DNA of 64,000 nt from Granulicella rosea (lineage in GTDB: Bacteria > Acidobacteriota > Terriglobia > Terriglobales > Acidobacteriaceae). Positions 26,784-34,913 of this stretch are shown piece by piece. The position numbers and the translations under genes are program-made. The stretch spans positions 1 to 64,000 of the forward strand of contig NZ_FZOU01000005.1 of NCBI RefSeq assembly GCF_900188085.1, in the 5' to 3' direction. Within the stretch, counting starts at the first letter, position 1. Each line of letters opens with the position of its first letter. The notes beneath the pieces were generated by a model. The model was not told the origin of the DNA. It did not search any database and saw nothing but the letters and a program-made list of their open reading frames with translations.

Positions 26784-27848
26784 ATGTCTTCGAACAATTT
26801 TCAGATGCGTTATTCGCGTGTGCATAACATGCGCTCGCTGTTCAGCCTCTTTTCTTCCGACCTCGCCATCGATCTCGGAACCGCGAATACGCTGGTCTTC
26901 GCCCATAACAAGGGCATCATCGTGAATGAGCCGAGCATCATCGCCGTCAACTCGGTGACGGGCGAGGTGGAGGCCGTCGGCAAGGAGGCCAAGGAGATGC
27001 TCGGCCGCACGCCGGGCAACATCGTCGCCATCAAGCCGATGAAGGATGGCGTCATCGCCGACTTCAAGCAGACGGAGAAGATGCTCAATTACTTCATCCA
27101 GAAGGCGCACAACCGCAAGATGATGGTGCATCCGCGCATCGTCATCGGCGTCCCCAGCGAGATTACGCAGGTGGAAAAGCGCGCCGTCATGGACTCGGCC
27201 TATCGGGCCAAGGCCTCCGAGGTGCATCTCGTCGAACAGGCGATGGTTGCCGCTATCGGCGCCGGTCTGCCGATCACCGAGCCGGGCGGCAACATGGTCG
27301 TCGACATCGGCGGCGGTACGACCGATATCGCGGTCATCTCGCTCGCCGGTATCGTCTATTCCCGGTCGGTTCGTATGGCGGGGAACCAGATGGACGAAGC
27401 CGTCATCACCTACATTAAGCGGAAGTACAACCTGCTGATCGGCGAGCGCACGGCCGAGCAGATCAAGATGGAGCTCGGTTCGGCCTTCCCGCTCGACAAG
27501 CCGATCACGAAGATGATCACCGGGCGCAACCTGATCGAGGGCGTGCCGAAGACGATCCAGATCGACGATTCGGAGATCCGCGAGGCGCTCGGCGAGTGCA
27601 TTGCGACGATCATCAACGGCATCCGCGTGGCGCTTGAACGCACCCCGCCGGAGCTTTCGGCGGATATCTCAGACCGCGGCATCGTGCTGACGGGCGGCGG
27701 CGCGCTCATCAAGAACCTCGACAAGCGCATCCGCGAGGAGACGGGCCTGCCGGTCTCGGTCGCCGACGATCCGCTCGCGTCGGTCGTGCTGGGCACGGGC
27801 AAGATGCTGTCGGACTTCAAGCTGCTGCGGAAGATTTCGATCGACTAA
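26784..27848 (+). CDS. mreB: Rod shape-determining actin-like protein MreB
   Basis: Forms membrane-bound filaments that direct the elongasome. 354 aa from ATG 26784. Actin-fold signatures: LAIDLGTANTLVF (phosphate 1), VVDIGGGTTDIAVISL (phosphate 2), VLTGGGALIKNLDKRI (adenosine) and GVPSEITQVEKRAV. In-frame ATGs at 26805 and 26829 are alternative starts; the conserved core begins at MRSLFSLFSSDLAIDLG. mreC and mreD are not adjacent, which is unusual: the gene is followed by a terminator-like hairpin. Confidence 0.95.
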   Translation: MSSNNFQMRYSRVHNMRSLFSLFSSDLAIDLGTANTLVFAHNKGIIVNEPSIIAVNSVTGEVEAVGKEAKEMLGRTPGNIVAIKPMKDGVIADFKQTEKMLNYFIQKAHNRKMMVHPRIVIGVPSEITQVEKRAVMDSAYRAKASEVHLVEQAMVAAIGAGLPITEPGGNMVVDIGGGTTDIAVISLAGIVYSRSVRMAGNQMDEAVITYIKRKYNLLIGERTAEQIKMELGSAFPLDKPITKMITGRNLIEGVPKTIQIDDSEIREALGECIATIINGIRVALERTPPELSADISDRGIVLTGGGALIKNLDKRIREETGLPVSVADDPLASVVLGTGKMLSDFKLLRKISID

Positions 27849-27883
27849 CTGCAACTCCTTAACACCGATCTGCACCGACAACA

Positions 27884-27926
27884 CCGATCAAAGACAAGGC
27901 TTGAGAGCTTTGTCTTGATCGGTTTT
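27884..27926 (+). terminator. Terminator-like hairpin, family C, after mreB
   Basis: CCGATCAAAGACAAGGC and GCTTTGTCTTGATCGG form an imperfect stem followed by TTTT. The leader AACACCGATCTGCACCGA resembles the sequences before the hairpins at 5909 and 42711. Confidence 0.65.
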
Positions 27927-27968
27927 GCATTGCTTGTTGTCATTCCCGCAGGGAATCCGCTTTGCTTT

Positions 27969-28406
27969 TTACATCTTCATCCACGGCGTGGGGTCGGTGG
28001 AAACCACCGTCTCGGGCATGCAGGTACGGTAGCTTTCGGTGATCTTCGACGTATCGGCGTAGAGCTTCACGAAGGCGTCGAAGCCGGCGTCGCGCACGGG
28101 TTCGGTGGCCGGTGGGTTGATGTGATAGGTGATGAACTTCGTGCCTGAGTACGCGCCGTGGTCCTCGATCCGGGCGACGACGATCTGGTTGTCGCGTGCG
28201 CCGTGAGCTTTGAACCATGCGCGGTGCGCCGCGACGGCAGCCATGAACTTCTCGGCGCTGCCGCCGGGGGTGATCTCGGAGACTCGGACCATCACGACGA
28301 CGCCGTCGCAGGCGGGGGCAGCGGGTTTCGTCGGAAGAGGAGTTTGAGCGTGAGATGCCGGGGCGCAAAGTGCGGCGGCGAGAGCAAAGACGCGGATGAG
28401 ACGCAT
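27969..28406 (-). CDS. Small exported protein of unknown function
   Basis: 145 aa from ATG 28406 with a signal peptide (MRLIRVFALAAALCAPASHAQ). The mature part, CDGVVVMVRVSEITPGGSAEKFMAAVAAHRAWFKAHG then NQIVVARIEDHG, looks like an alpha/beta ferredoxin-like (dimeric alpha-beta-barrel) fold, but that is an impression. Two or three cysteines. Convergent with mreB. Confidence 0.65.
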   Translation of the reverse strand: MRLIRVFALAAALCAPASHAQTPLPTKPAAPACDGVVVMVRVSEITPGGSAEKFMAAVAAHRAWFKAHGARDNQIVVARIEDHGAYSGTKFITYHINPPATEPVRDAGFDAFVKLYADTSKITESYRTCMPETVVSTDPTPWMKM

Positions 28407-29003
28407 GGACGAGACCTCGAACCGGGATTGGGTCGATCTTACGGCATGTCCTCCGGAACCGCCCAAAAATGAATGCTGCGTTACAAATCCTTCGGTGCGG
28501 CTCCCCAAATCACCGTCTCTGGTGCATACTACAAATAGATAGCGCGAGCAAAAGCTGCTCGCAGCATCCTCCGCTCCCTTTGGCGCCAGGCGCCGGCAGC
28601 GGAAATAAAGACTTTAGATAAAGGCCGGCCAGGCTGAGATCGACTCCGTTGGCCGGACAGGTTTGGGAATGATCGCATCCGGATGGATAACGGCCCCGCC
28701 TCAGCACGAGGTTGTACTGGTCACAAACTCCGCATGCCATGCTCCGCAGGAAGCTCCCCCCCGTAGCGCCGATTTCTCCTGTTCCGCCGCACGCACCGCC
28801 TCGTTTCTTTTCAGAAACTTAGGCCGTGCCGAGGCAGGGTTGTCCGCAAGCCCACGACACCTCGTAACAGCATTCGACTCTGCAGCTTCCGCACTTCCAT
28901 CCATGTCCGCACTCACGGTGGGCCGCGCATAGCATCCTGCTAGCGCCGTCCGCGATCTCTGCCTGCCCTGCCGCCCACAACCGGGCAGAAAGCAGAACAG
29001 AGC
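28407..29003 (+). other. Long gene-free leader region before the RNase E/G gene
   Basis: Nearly 600 bp without a supportable gene; open frames here are antisense extensions of other frames. It holds a perfect hairpin GCGAGCA-AAAGC-TGCTCGC (28544-28562) and the tandem GGCGCCAGGCGCC (near 28583). Part may be a long 5' UTR of the downstream gene, by analogy with E. coli rne autoregulation. That is inference only; no promoter could be placed. Confidence 0.4.
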
Positions 29004-32000
29004 ATGTCGAAGGAAATTTACATCTCTTCCACGCCGCATGAGACGCGGCTTGCCATCGTCGAAAACGACGCCCTCACCGAGATCTACTACGAGCGCGAGA
29101 ACGAGTACACGCTTGCCGGCTCCATCTACAACGGCAAGGTGACGCGTGTGCTTCCGGGCATGCAGTCGAGCTTCGTGGACATCGGCCTCGAACGTGATGC
29201 GTTCCTCTATATCACTGATTTCATGGAAGAAGCGGGCGATTCGGCCGACTTCGAAGGCGCCTCCGCCAATGGCGACGGGCAGCGCGCGGCGCGTCCGGAA
29301 GGCGCCCAGAACGGCAATCGCGACGGCGGTCAGCAGCGCCGGGATCGCGGCGGCGACCGGGGCGGACGTCCCGACCGCAACCAGGAACGCGGCGAGCGCC
29401 CGGAGAAGACGCAGGAGCGCACCGACGCCGAGCTGTTCAAGGCCGCGGTCTCGGACCTCGATGAGTCCGCCGCGCCTTCGCGCCAGAATGAATCCGGCGA
29501 TCGTCCGGAGCGGAACGACCGTGGCAACCGCCGTGGCGGACGCAACCGCCGCGACCGCGGCAACCGTCCCGACCGCACGCCCGAGCAGCAGAACCGTCCC
29601 GAACAACTGGCTCGCCCTGCCGCTCCGGCGCCGTTCGTTCCCGAAGAGACCAGCTTCATGCCGCCTCCGACCCGCGTCGACACCGACGAGGTAGGCGAGG
29701 GCGCCCCGGGCGCTGATGGCAGCCGTCGCTGGCGCGGTCGTCGTGGACGCCGTGGAGGCCGTGGTCCGGGCCGCGAGGGGTTCGTCCCCGCCGCCGCCGC
29801 GCAGCCGATCGCACCGGAGCCGGTCGACCTTTACGCAGCCGAGGAGCCAGTTGCCCCGCCGGTGATTGAGGCCGCCGCGCCCGAGACTCCGCGCTTCGAG
29901 CGTTCGGAACGCCCCGAGCGCAACGACCGTGGAGACCGTGGTCCGCGCCGCGACCGGAATCAGGGAGGCAAGGGAGATCGCGATCAGCGTTCGCCTCGTG
30001 GCTTCGAGCCGCGCAGCTTCGCACCCGCCGAGCCGGTCTACGGCCAGGAAGTTTATGCCGAGACGCCTGCCGAGCCGATCATTCTGCCGGGCGAGTCGCT
30101 CGGAAAGTACCGCAAGGACGCCTCCGGGGCTCCGGCGCCGGAGGCTGCAACGGTAGTTGCCGCGCCGGTTTCGACCGAGTTCGTCCTTCCCGGTGCGTGG
30201 GATGGCGGCGCGGTTCTGCCGGGCGAGACGATCCGTCCGCGCAGGCCGGAGCAGTCCGGTCAGAATCCGTCCCGGCCGCAGCGCGAGCAGCGTCCTCCGC
30301 GTGAGCCGCGCGAGTTCCGCGAGCAGGCCAGCCACCAGGCGCCTGCGCCGGTCAGCCACTTCACCGCGCCGGTTGCGGAGCCTGAGACAGCGCCTGCCGT
30401 CGAGCCGGTTTCGGAGCCGGTATATGTTCCAGAGTCAGCGGAAGCTGCAGTCCCGGCGGAGGTCGCGATTGAAGCGGCGGCGCCGTTCGAGCCGATCGCC
30501 GAGCCCGCTGCCTTCGAGCCCGAACCGGTAGCCGAGGCAGCCCCTGAGGCGGTTGAGGCGGAGGCGCCTATCGCCGAGATTCCCCAGGAGTATGAGCCGA
30601 CCGAGGCGTCCGTCTCGTTCAAGATCGACCCTGTCGCTCCGCGCGAGTACCGCCAGTCGGCCCCTGTGGCCGAGGCGGAGCCGGTCGCCGAGACGGTAGC
30701 CGAGATTCAGGCTGACGAGCAGCTTGTGCCGGTCGAGTTCGCGCCGGAGCCGGTTGCGGAGGTCGCGACCGAGGCGCACCACGACATCACCAGCATCCAG
30801 GCTACGGGCGAGATGATCTCCGAGCCGGTTCACGAGACCGTGGAGGCGGCTCCGGTGACTCACGAGGTAGCCGAGGAGTCTGCCGCGCCTGTGATCGAGG
30901 AGCCTGTGATCGAGGAGCAGGTTGTCGCGGAGCATTTCGCTGAACCCGAGACGCCGGTTGTGGAGCTTCAGGAGACCGCCGTCGAAGAGGATGAGATCTT
31001 CGAGGAGGCTGTCGCCCAGCAGATCGACGCCGAGGGCGGCGTTGAGATTGCCGCTCCGTATGTCCCGCCGGTTCAGCACTTTGCGCCGGGCGCGGGAGAT
31101 CTGGAAGAGGAAGAGATGGAGGAGTTCGACGAGTCGGAATCCGACGACGACGCCGATCTCCGCATCGTTCACGCGCGCAGCGTGGCGCAGGCGCTGGCCG
31201 AACAGCAGGTCGAGACGCTCGAAGGCGCGGCCGATCTCGGCACGATGCTGCGCGACCTGTCGATCGACGAGGAGACCGACGAGGACGAGGAAGACTTTGA
31301 GGAGGACTTCCTCGAAGAGGATCAGGACCACACGCTCGAAGAGGCCGACGACGAGCCGGGTGTGGACGACTTCGACGACGCCGAGGCTGAGAGCTATGCC
31401 GCGGATGAGGCCGAGGGCGAGGAGTTTTCGGGTGAGGAAAATGACGGCGCCGGCGCACCGGTCGCCGAGGGCGCGACGCGTCCCGAGGGCGGACGCCAGG
31501 AGGGCCGGGGCCGTCGTGAGGGCCGCAACCGTGGCCGTCGCGAAGGACGCGGCGACCGCAGCAACGCCGCGCCGTCGCAGCCGCAGGAACGCAGCGAACG
31601 GAGCAACGGCGGCGGACGCGACAGTGGCCGGCGCGATCACCGGGGCGGCGGGCGCCAGTCGATGCAATCGACCAACCTGCCTGCAATCAGCGAGTTGCTG
31701 AAGCCGGGCCAGGAGATTCTATGCCAGATCGCGAAGGAGCCCATCGCCAAGAAGGGCGCCCGCATCACCTCGCACATCGCGCTGCCGGGCCGGTTCCTGG
31801 TGTTCATGCCGACGGTCTCGCACACTGGCGTCTCGCGCAAGATCGAGTCGGATGGCGAGCGCCGCAGGCTGAAGGAGATTCTGCTGAGCGAAAAGGGTGA
31901 GGCCGCGGGTGGATTCATCGTCCGCACGGCCGCTGCTGGAGCAAGCGAAGAGGAGCTGCGCAGCGACCTGCGCTTCCTGCTGAACCTGTGGGCCGACATC

Positions 32001-32879
32001 AAGACGCGCTCCGAGGCGAGCAAGTCGCCGGCGCTGATCTACCACGACCTCAACCTGATCGAGCGCATCCTGCGCGACCAGGTGACGGACAACTTCTCCG
32101 CCATCTGGGTCGACACGGAGACCGAGTACGAGCGCGTCCTGCGCTTCCTGCAGCGCTTCCAGCCGTCGCTGATCCGCCGCGTGAAGCTCTACACGAAGGA
32201 GACGCCGCTCTTCGAGCAGTTCGGCATTACGGAGGAGATCAACAAGGCGCTGCGCTCGAAGGTATGGCTGAAGTCCGGCGGCTCGATCGTCATCAACCAG
32301 ACCGAGGCGCTGGTCGCCATTGACATCAACACCGGCAAGTACGTCGGCAAGACGGCGCGGCTCGAAGACACGATCGTGAAGACGAACCTGGATGCGATCC
32401 CCGAGATCGTACGCCAGATCCGGCTGCGCGACCTGGGCGGCATCATCATCATCGACTTCATCGACATGGACGAGCGCAAGAACCGGAACAAGGTGATGGC
32501 CGCGCTCGAAGAGGAGTTGAAGTCGGATCGCGCGCCGTCGAAGGTATTGCAGTTCAACGACTTCGGCCTGGTGGCGATCACGCGCAAGCGGGTGAAGCAG
32601 TCGCTGGAGCGGACGCTTTCGACGACCTGCGGCGTCTGCGCGGGCACGGGCATGGTCAAGTCGCCGATCACGGTCTGCAACGACATCTACGTCGAGATGC
32701 GCAAGATGCACAAGCACCTGGACCGCGGCGATGTGATGCTGCGCGTGCATCCCGAGGTGGTGAAGCAGTTGAAGTCGCCGCAGACGCACTGGCTGCAGGA
32801 GATGGAAGAGATGTGCGGCAAGACGATCCTGGTGAAGAGCGATCCGAGCCTGCATCCGGAGCAGTTCGACATTCACTAA
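29004..32879 (+). CDS. rne: RNase E/G family endoribonuclease with a giant insertion inside the S1 domain
   Basis: 1291 aa. The first strands of the S1 domain are at 33-72 (NEYTLAGSIYNGKVTRVLPGM, FVDIGLERDAFLYITDF). The sequence then leaves the fold for about 820 residues: Arg/Gly/Asn-rich (about 90-270), Pro/Glu/Val/Ala-rich and very acidic (about 270-820), and again RG-rich (about 825-885). The S1 domain resumes at about 895 (LLKPGQEILCQIAKEP). The RNase core follows with catalytic Asp1107 (AIDINTGKYVGK) and Asp1151 (IDFIDM) and a Zn-link CGVC (1209-1212). It cleaves single-stranded RNA in mRNA decay and rRNA maturation. Start ATG 29004 gives MSKEIYISSTPHETRLAIVE, as in RNase G. Confidence 0.93.
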   Translation: MSKEIYISSTPHETRLAIVENDALTEIYYERENEYTLAGSIYNGKVTRVLPGMQSSFVDIGLERDAFLYITDFMEEAGDSADFEGASANGDGQRAARPEGAQNGNRDGGQQRRDRGGDRGGRPDRNQERGERPEKTQERTDAELFKAAVSDLDESAAPSRQNESGDRPERNDRGNRRGGRNRRDRGNRPDRTPEQQNRPEQLARPAAPAPFVPEETSFMPPPTRVDTDEVGEGAPGADGSRRWRGRRGRRGGRGPGREGFVPAAAAQPIAPEPVDLYAAEEPVAPPVIEAAAPETPRFERSERPERNDRGDRGPRRDRNQGGKGDRDQRSPRGFEPRSFAPAEPVYGQEVYAETPAEPIILPGESLGKYRKDASGAPAPEAATVVAAPVSTEFVLPGAWDGGAVLPGETIRPRRPEQSGQNPSRPQREQRPPREPREFREQASHQAPAPVSHFTAPVAEPETAPAVEPVSEPVYVPESAEAAVPAEVAIEAAAPFEPIAEPAAFEPEPVAEAAPEAVEAEAPIAEIPQEYEPTEASVSFKIDPVAPREYRQSAPVAEAEPVAETVAEIQADEQLVPVEFAPEPVAEVATEAHHDITSIQATGEMISEPVHETVEAAPVTHEVAEESAAPVIEEPVIEEQVVAEHFAEPETPVVELQETAVEEDEIFEEAVAQQIDAEGGVEIAAPYVPPVQHFAPGAGDLEEEEMEEFDESESDDDADLRIVHARSVAQALAEQQVETLEGAADLGTMLRDLSIDEETDEDEEDFEEDFLEEDQDHTLEEADDEPGVDDFDDAEAESYAADEAEGEEFSGEENDGAGAPVAEGATRPEGGRQEGRGRREGRNRGRREGRGDRSNAAPSQPQERSERSNGGGRDSGRRDHRGGGRQSMQSTNLPAISELLKPGQEILCQIAKEPIAKKGARITSHIALPGRFLVFMPTVSHTGVSRKIESDGERRRLKEILLSEKGEAAGGFIVRTAAAGASEEELRSDLRFLLNLWADIKTRSEASKSPALIYHDLNLIERILRDQVTDNFSAIWVDTETEYERVLRFLQRFQPSLIRRVKLYTKETPLFEQFGITEEINKALRSKVWLKSGGSIVINQTEALVAIDINTGKYVGKTARLEDTIVKTNLDAIPEIVRQIRLRDLGGIIIIDFIDMDERKNRNKVMAALEEELKSDRAPSKVLQFNDFGLVAITRKRVKQSLERTLSTTCGVCAGTGMVKSPITVCNDIYVEMRKMHKHLDRGDVMLRVHPEVVKQLKSPQTHWLQEMEEMCGKTILVKSDPSLHPEQFDIH

Positions 32880-32946
32880 ATTGTTGTTTATTTGAAGTGA
32901 ACGGTGGGCCCAACGCGGGTCCGCCGTTTTTTTGCTTCACCCAACA

Positions 32947-33137
32947 TCTCGTCATCTCGACCGTAGCAGCGCGGCTTTATCGCGATGCGGAGCGGAGAGA
33001 CCCCCGCATTACGTCTTTGTTGTTGTTTGTTCTTCGCGCGAAAAGCAAGAACGAAAGCAAAAGCGAAATGCGGGGGTCTCTCCGCTGCGTCGCGGACGAT
33101 GAAGCCGTCCACTACTCCGGTCGAGATGACGGAGTTT
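32947..33137. repeat. Full-length palindromic repeat, family A (variant ends)
   Basis: Ends GTCATCTCGACCG and CGGTCGAGATGAC are inverted; the inner stem is GGAGAGACCCCCGCATT / AATGCGGGGGTCTCTCC. It fills most of the gap between the RNase gene and the GIY-YIG gene. Its right half recurs as a direct repeat at 33528-33587. Confidence 0.85.
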
Positions 33138-33156
33138 TGGGTTGAGCGAAGGAAAG

Positions 33157-33489
33157 CTATTCCTGCGGCGGGCTCGGGTCGGAGTAAAGTCTCATGGGCT
33201 TGCCCCAGTCTTCACTCAAATCTCGCCATGTAGGATTCTCCGCGACGATCAGGCGGATCTTTTTGATTCTCGACCAGCGCTTCAATTGCTTTTCACGAGC
33301 AATCGCCGCCGTCATCTGGCCGTAGGTTTCGAGGTAGACGAGTTGGTCGATCCGGTAGCGAGAGGTGAAGCTATCCGGAAAGATGGCGTTCTTGTGCTGC
33401 CATATGCGGTTCTCTATCTCCGATGTGACGCCGATGTAGAGATGTTTGAAGCTACTCGCGAGAATGTAGACGTAGCCGTTGCCGGGCAT
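33157..33489 (-). CDS. GIY-YIG domain nuclease-like protein
   Basis: 110 aa from ATG 33489. The N-terminus GYVYILASSFKHLYIGVTS is the GIY-YIG signature, followed by R in EIENRIWQHK and a conserved Glu region (YLETYG...AIAREKQLKRW). This is the small stand-alone UPF0213/YhbQ-like type, usually about 90-110 aa. The frame is open upstream to 33615, but that part is translated repeat sequence. Flanked on both sides by direct copies of a family A half-element. Confidence 0.87.
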   Translation of the reverse strand: MPGNGYVYILASSFKHLYIGVTSEIENRIWQHKNAIFPDSFTSRYRIDQLVYLETYGQMTAAIAREKQLKRWSRIKKIRLIVAENPTWRDLSEDWGKPMRLYSDPSPPQE

Positions 33490-33527
33490 GGCGGCATTGT
33501 CGCAGTTTGAATTGGAAAAGCAAAGGA

Positions 33528-33587
33528 GAAATGCGGGGATCTCTCCACTCCGCTGCGCTTCGGTCGAGATGACGAAAGTTTGGGTTG
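33528..33587. repeat. Partial family A repeat flanking the GIY-YIG gene
   Basis: GAAATGCGGGGATCTCTCC ... CGGTCGAGATGACG ... TTTGGGTTG matches, in the same orientation, 33065-33144 on the other side of the gene. Confidence 0.8.
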
Positions 33588-33716
33588 GGCTGCCGATGAG
33601 GCGGCAAAACGCCATGTGGTCTAAACTTGGGATTTACGCGTCCAACACAACATGATCCGCACGTTCGGGTTGAAAGAGAATATAGATTCGGCAGCACCCA
33701 TAGGGAGTCTTACACG

Positions 33717-34751
33717 ATGCATATTCCTCGTCTCAACGTCGTCAACCCTTTTGTCTTCGCACGCCGCGCCGCAGGTTTAGCGGTGTTCGCCGGTGTGGCC
33801 ACGCTTGGCCTGCACGCCGAGCAGCCGGTGGTCGCGGCCAGCCAGCCTGCGGCGCCGTTTTCGTCCTATCTGAATGCTTCCTCCCCCGTGGCGTTCAACC
33901 TTTCGCCCATCTCCTCTTCGAGCGATTCCGACATCGCCTATAGCTCCAGCACAGGCTCCGCGGAGACGTCCGCCGCTGAGTCCTTCATGGCGACGACCGA
34001 TGCGACGCAGCCTCCTCCGCGCCGTCGCTACGGTCGTCCGCGCTACTCGGACGGCTCGCACAATGCGGATGGTTCGAACAAGTGGACCGGCGAGGCTGGC
34101 GTTGGACTCACGATTCCAGTGGGCAACACACACGCCTATTACACCCCGAGCTATGCGTTTCAAGTCGGCTTTGGACGCAACTTCAACAAGAACGTCGCGC
34201 TTCTAGCCCAGTTCGACTGGGACAACCTCGGGCTGCAGGGCAAGACGATCAATAACGAGAGCGAGCTTTACTTTGGCGTGACCGGCGTGGGACTCGACGG
34301 ACACGCTCACGACTGGTCGTTCACGCTGAACCCGATGTATACGCTTTCGACGACGGGCTCGGTTGGCGCGTATGTCGTGGGCGGCGTGGGTTTCTACCAT
34401 AAGGTGACTGATTTCACGGTTCCCGGCAGCGCCTGCGCTGACTACCTCTGCGAGTTTCAGTACACGGTGAACGAGACTTACGACCACTACACTTCGAACG
34501 CCATCGGAGTCAACGGCGGCCTCGGCTTCACCTACAAGCCGTCGCGCTTCGCCAACGAGCGTTTCTTTGTCGAGGCGCGGTATGTCTATACGGCCAACTC
34601 GCAGCGGCAGGGAATTACCGTGGCGAACGAATCAACTCCCCCGTACGGTACGCCTGCTCTCCCTGGCAGCACTTATACGGGCTACAACTACTTCCCGGCT
34701 AGCAGCCACCGTACGACGTACATTCCGATCAAGTTCGGTCTGCGCTTCTAA
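33717..34751 (+). CDS. Predicted outer-membrane beta-barrel protein
   Basis: 344 aa from ATG 33717 (GGGAG at 33703-33707). N-terminal signal peptide (about 1-35), then a Ser/Thr/Pro-rich linker to about residue 110 with PPPRRRYGRPRY. From about 125 on, alternating polar/aromatic strands (AYYTPSYAFQVGFGRNF, NVALLAQFDWDNLGL, YVVGGVGFYHKV, FFVEARYVY) end in a terminal Phe (IPIKFGLRF), the Bam recognition signature. Family not identified. A strong terminator follows. Confidence 0.75.
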   Translation: MHIPRLNVVNPFVFARRAAGLAVFAGVATLGLHAEQPVVAASQPAAPFSSYLNASSPVAFNLSPISSSSDSDIAYSSSTGSAETSAAESFMATTDATQPPPRRRYGRPRYSDGSHNADGSNKWTGEAGVGLTIPVGNTHAYYTPSYAFQVGFGRNFNKNVALLAQFDWDNLGLQGKTINNESELYFGVTGVGLDGHAHDWSFTLNPMYTLSTTGSVGAYVVGGVGFYHKVTDFTVPGSACADYLCEFQYTVNETYDHYTSNAIGVNGGLGFTYKPSRFANERFFVEARYVYTANSQRQGITVANESTPPYGTPALPGSTYTGYNYFPASSHRTTYIPIKFGLRF

Positions 34752-34771
34752 CTTCCGCTGCTTCGTAACAA

Positions 34772-34804
34772 GAAATGGCCCGGCGATCTTCGCTGGGCCA
34801 TTTC
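34772..34804 (+). terminator. Rho-independent terminator
   Basis: GAAATGGCCCGGCG - ATCT - TCGCTGGGCCATTTC, a long stem ending in TTTC, 20 bp after the barrel gene. Confidence 0.85.
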
Positions 34805-34846
34805 TGTTCTGATGGGTGTGTGGCTTCGTGCGGGAAAGAGAAAGCA

Positions 34847-34877
34847 GATCCTTCACTCCGTTCAGGATGACAAGCAT
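34847..34877. repeat. Partial family A repeat
   Basis: CAGATCCTTCACTCCGTTC followed by AGGATGAC: a half-element between convergent genes. Confidence 0.65.
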
Positions 34878-34913
34878 TTCTGGCCGGCGTTGGGTAGCGG
34901 AAGATAACCTGTT

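Noticed and set aside
28701..30359. Minus-strand open frame opposite the RNase gene and its leader
   Set aside because: Translation is an Arg/Leu/Ala shadow of the low-complexity insertion.
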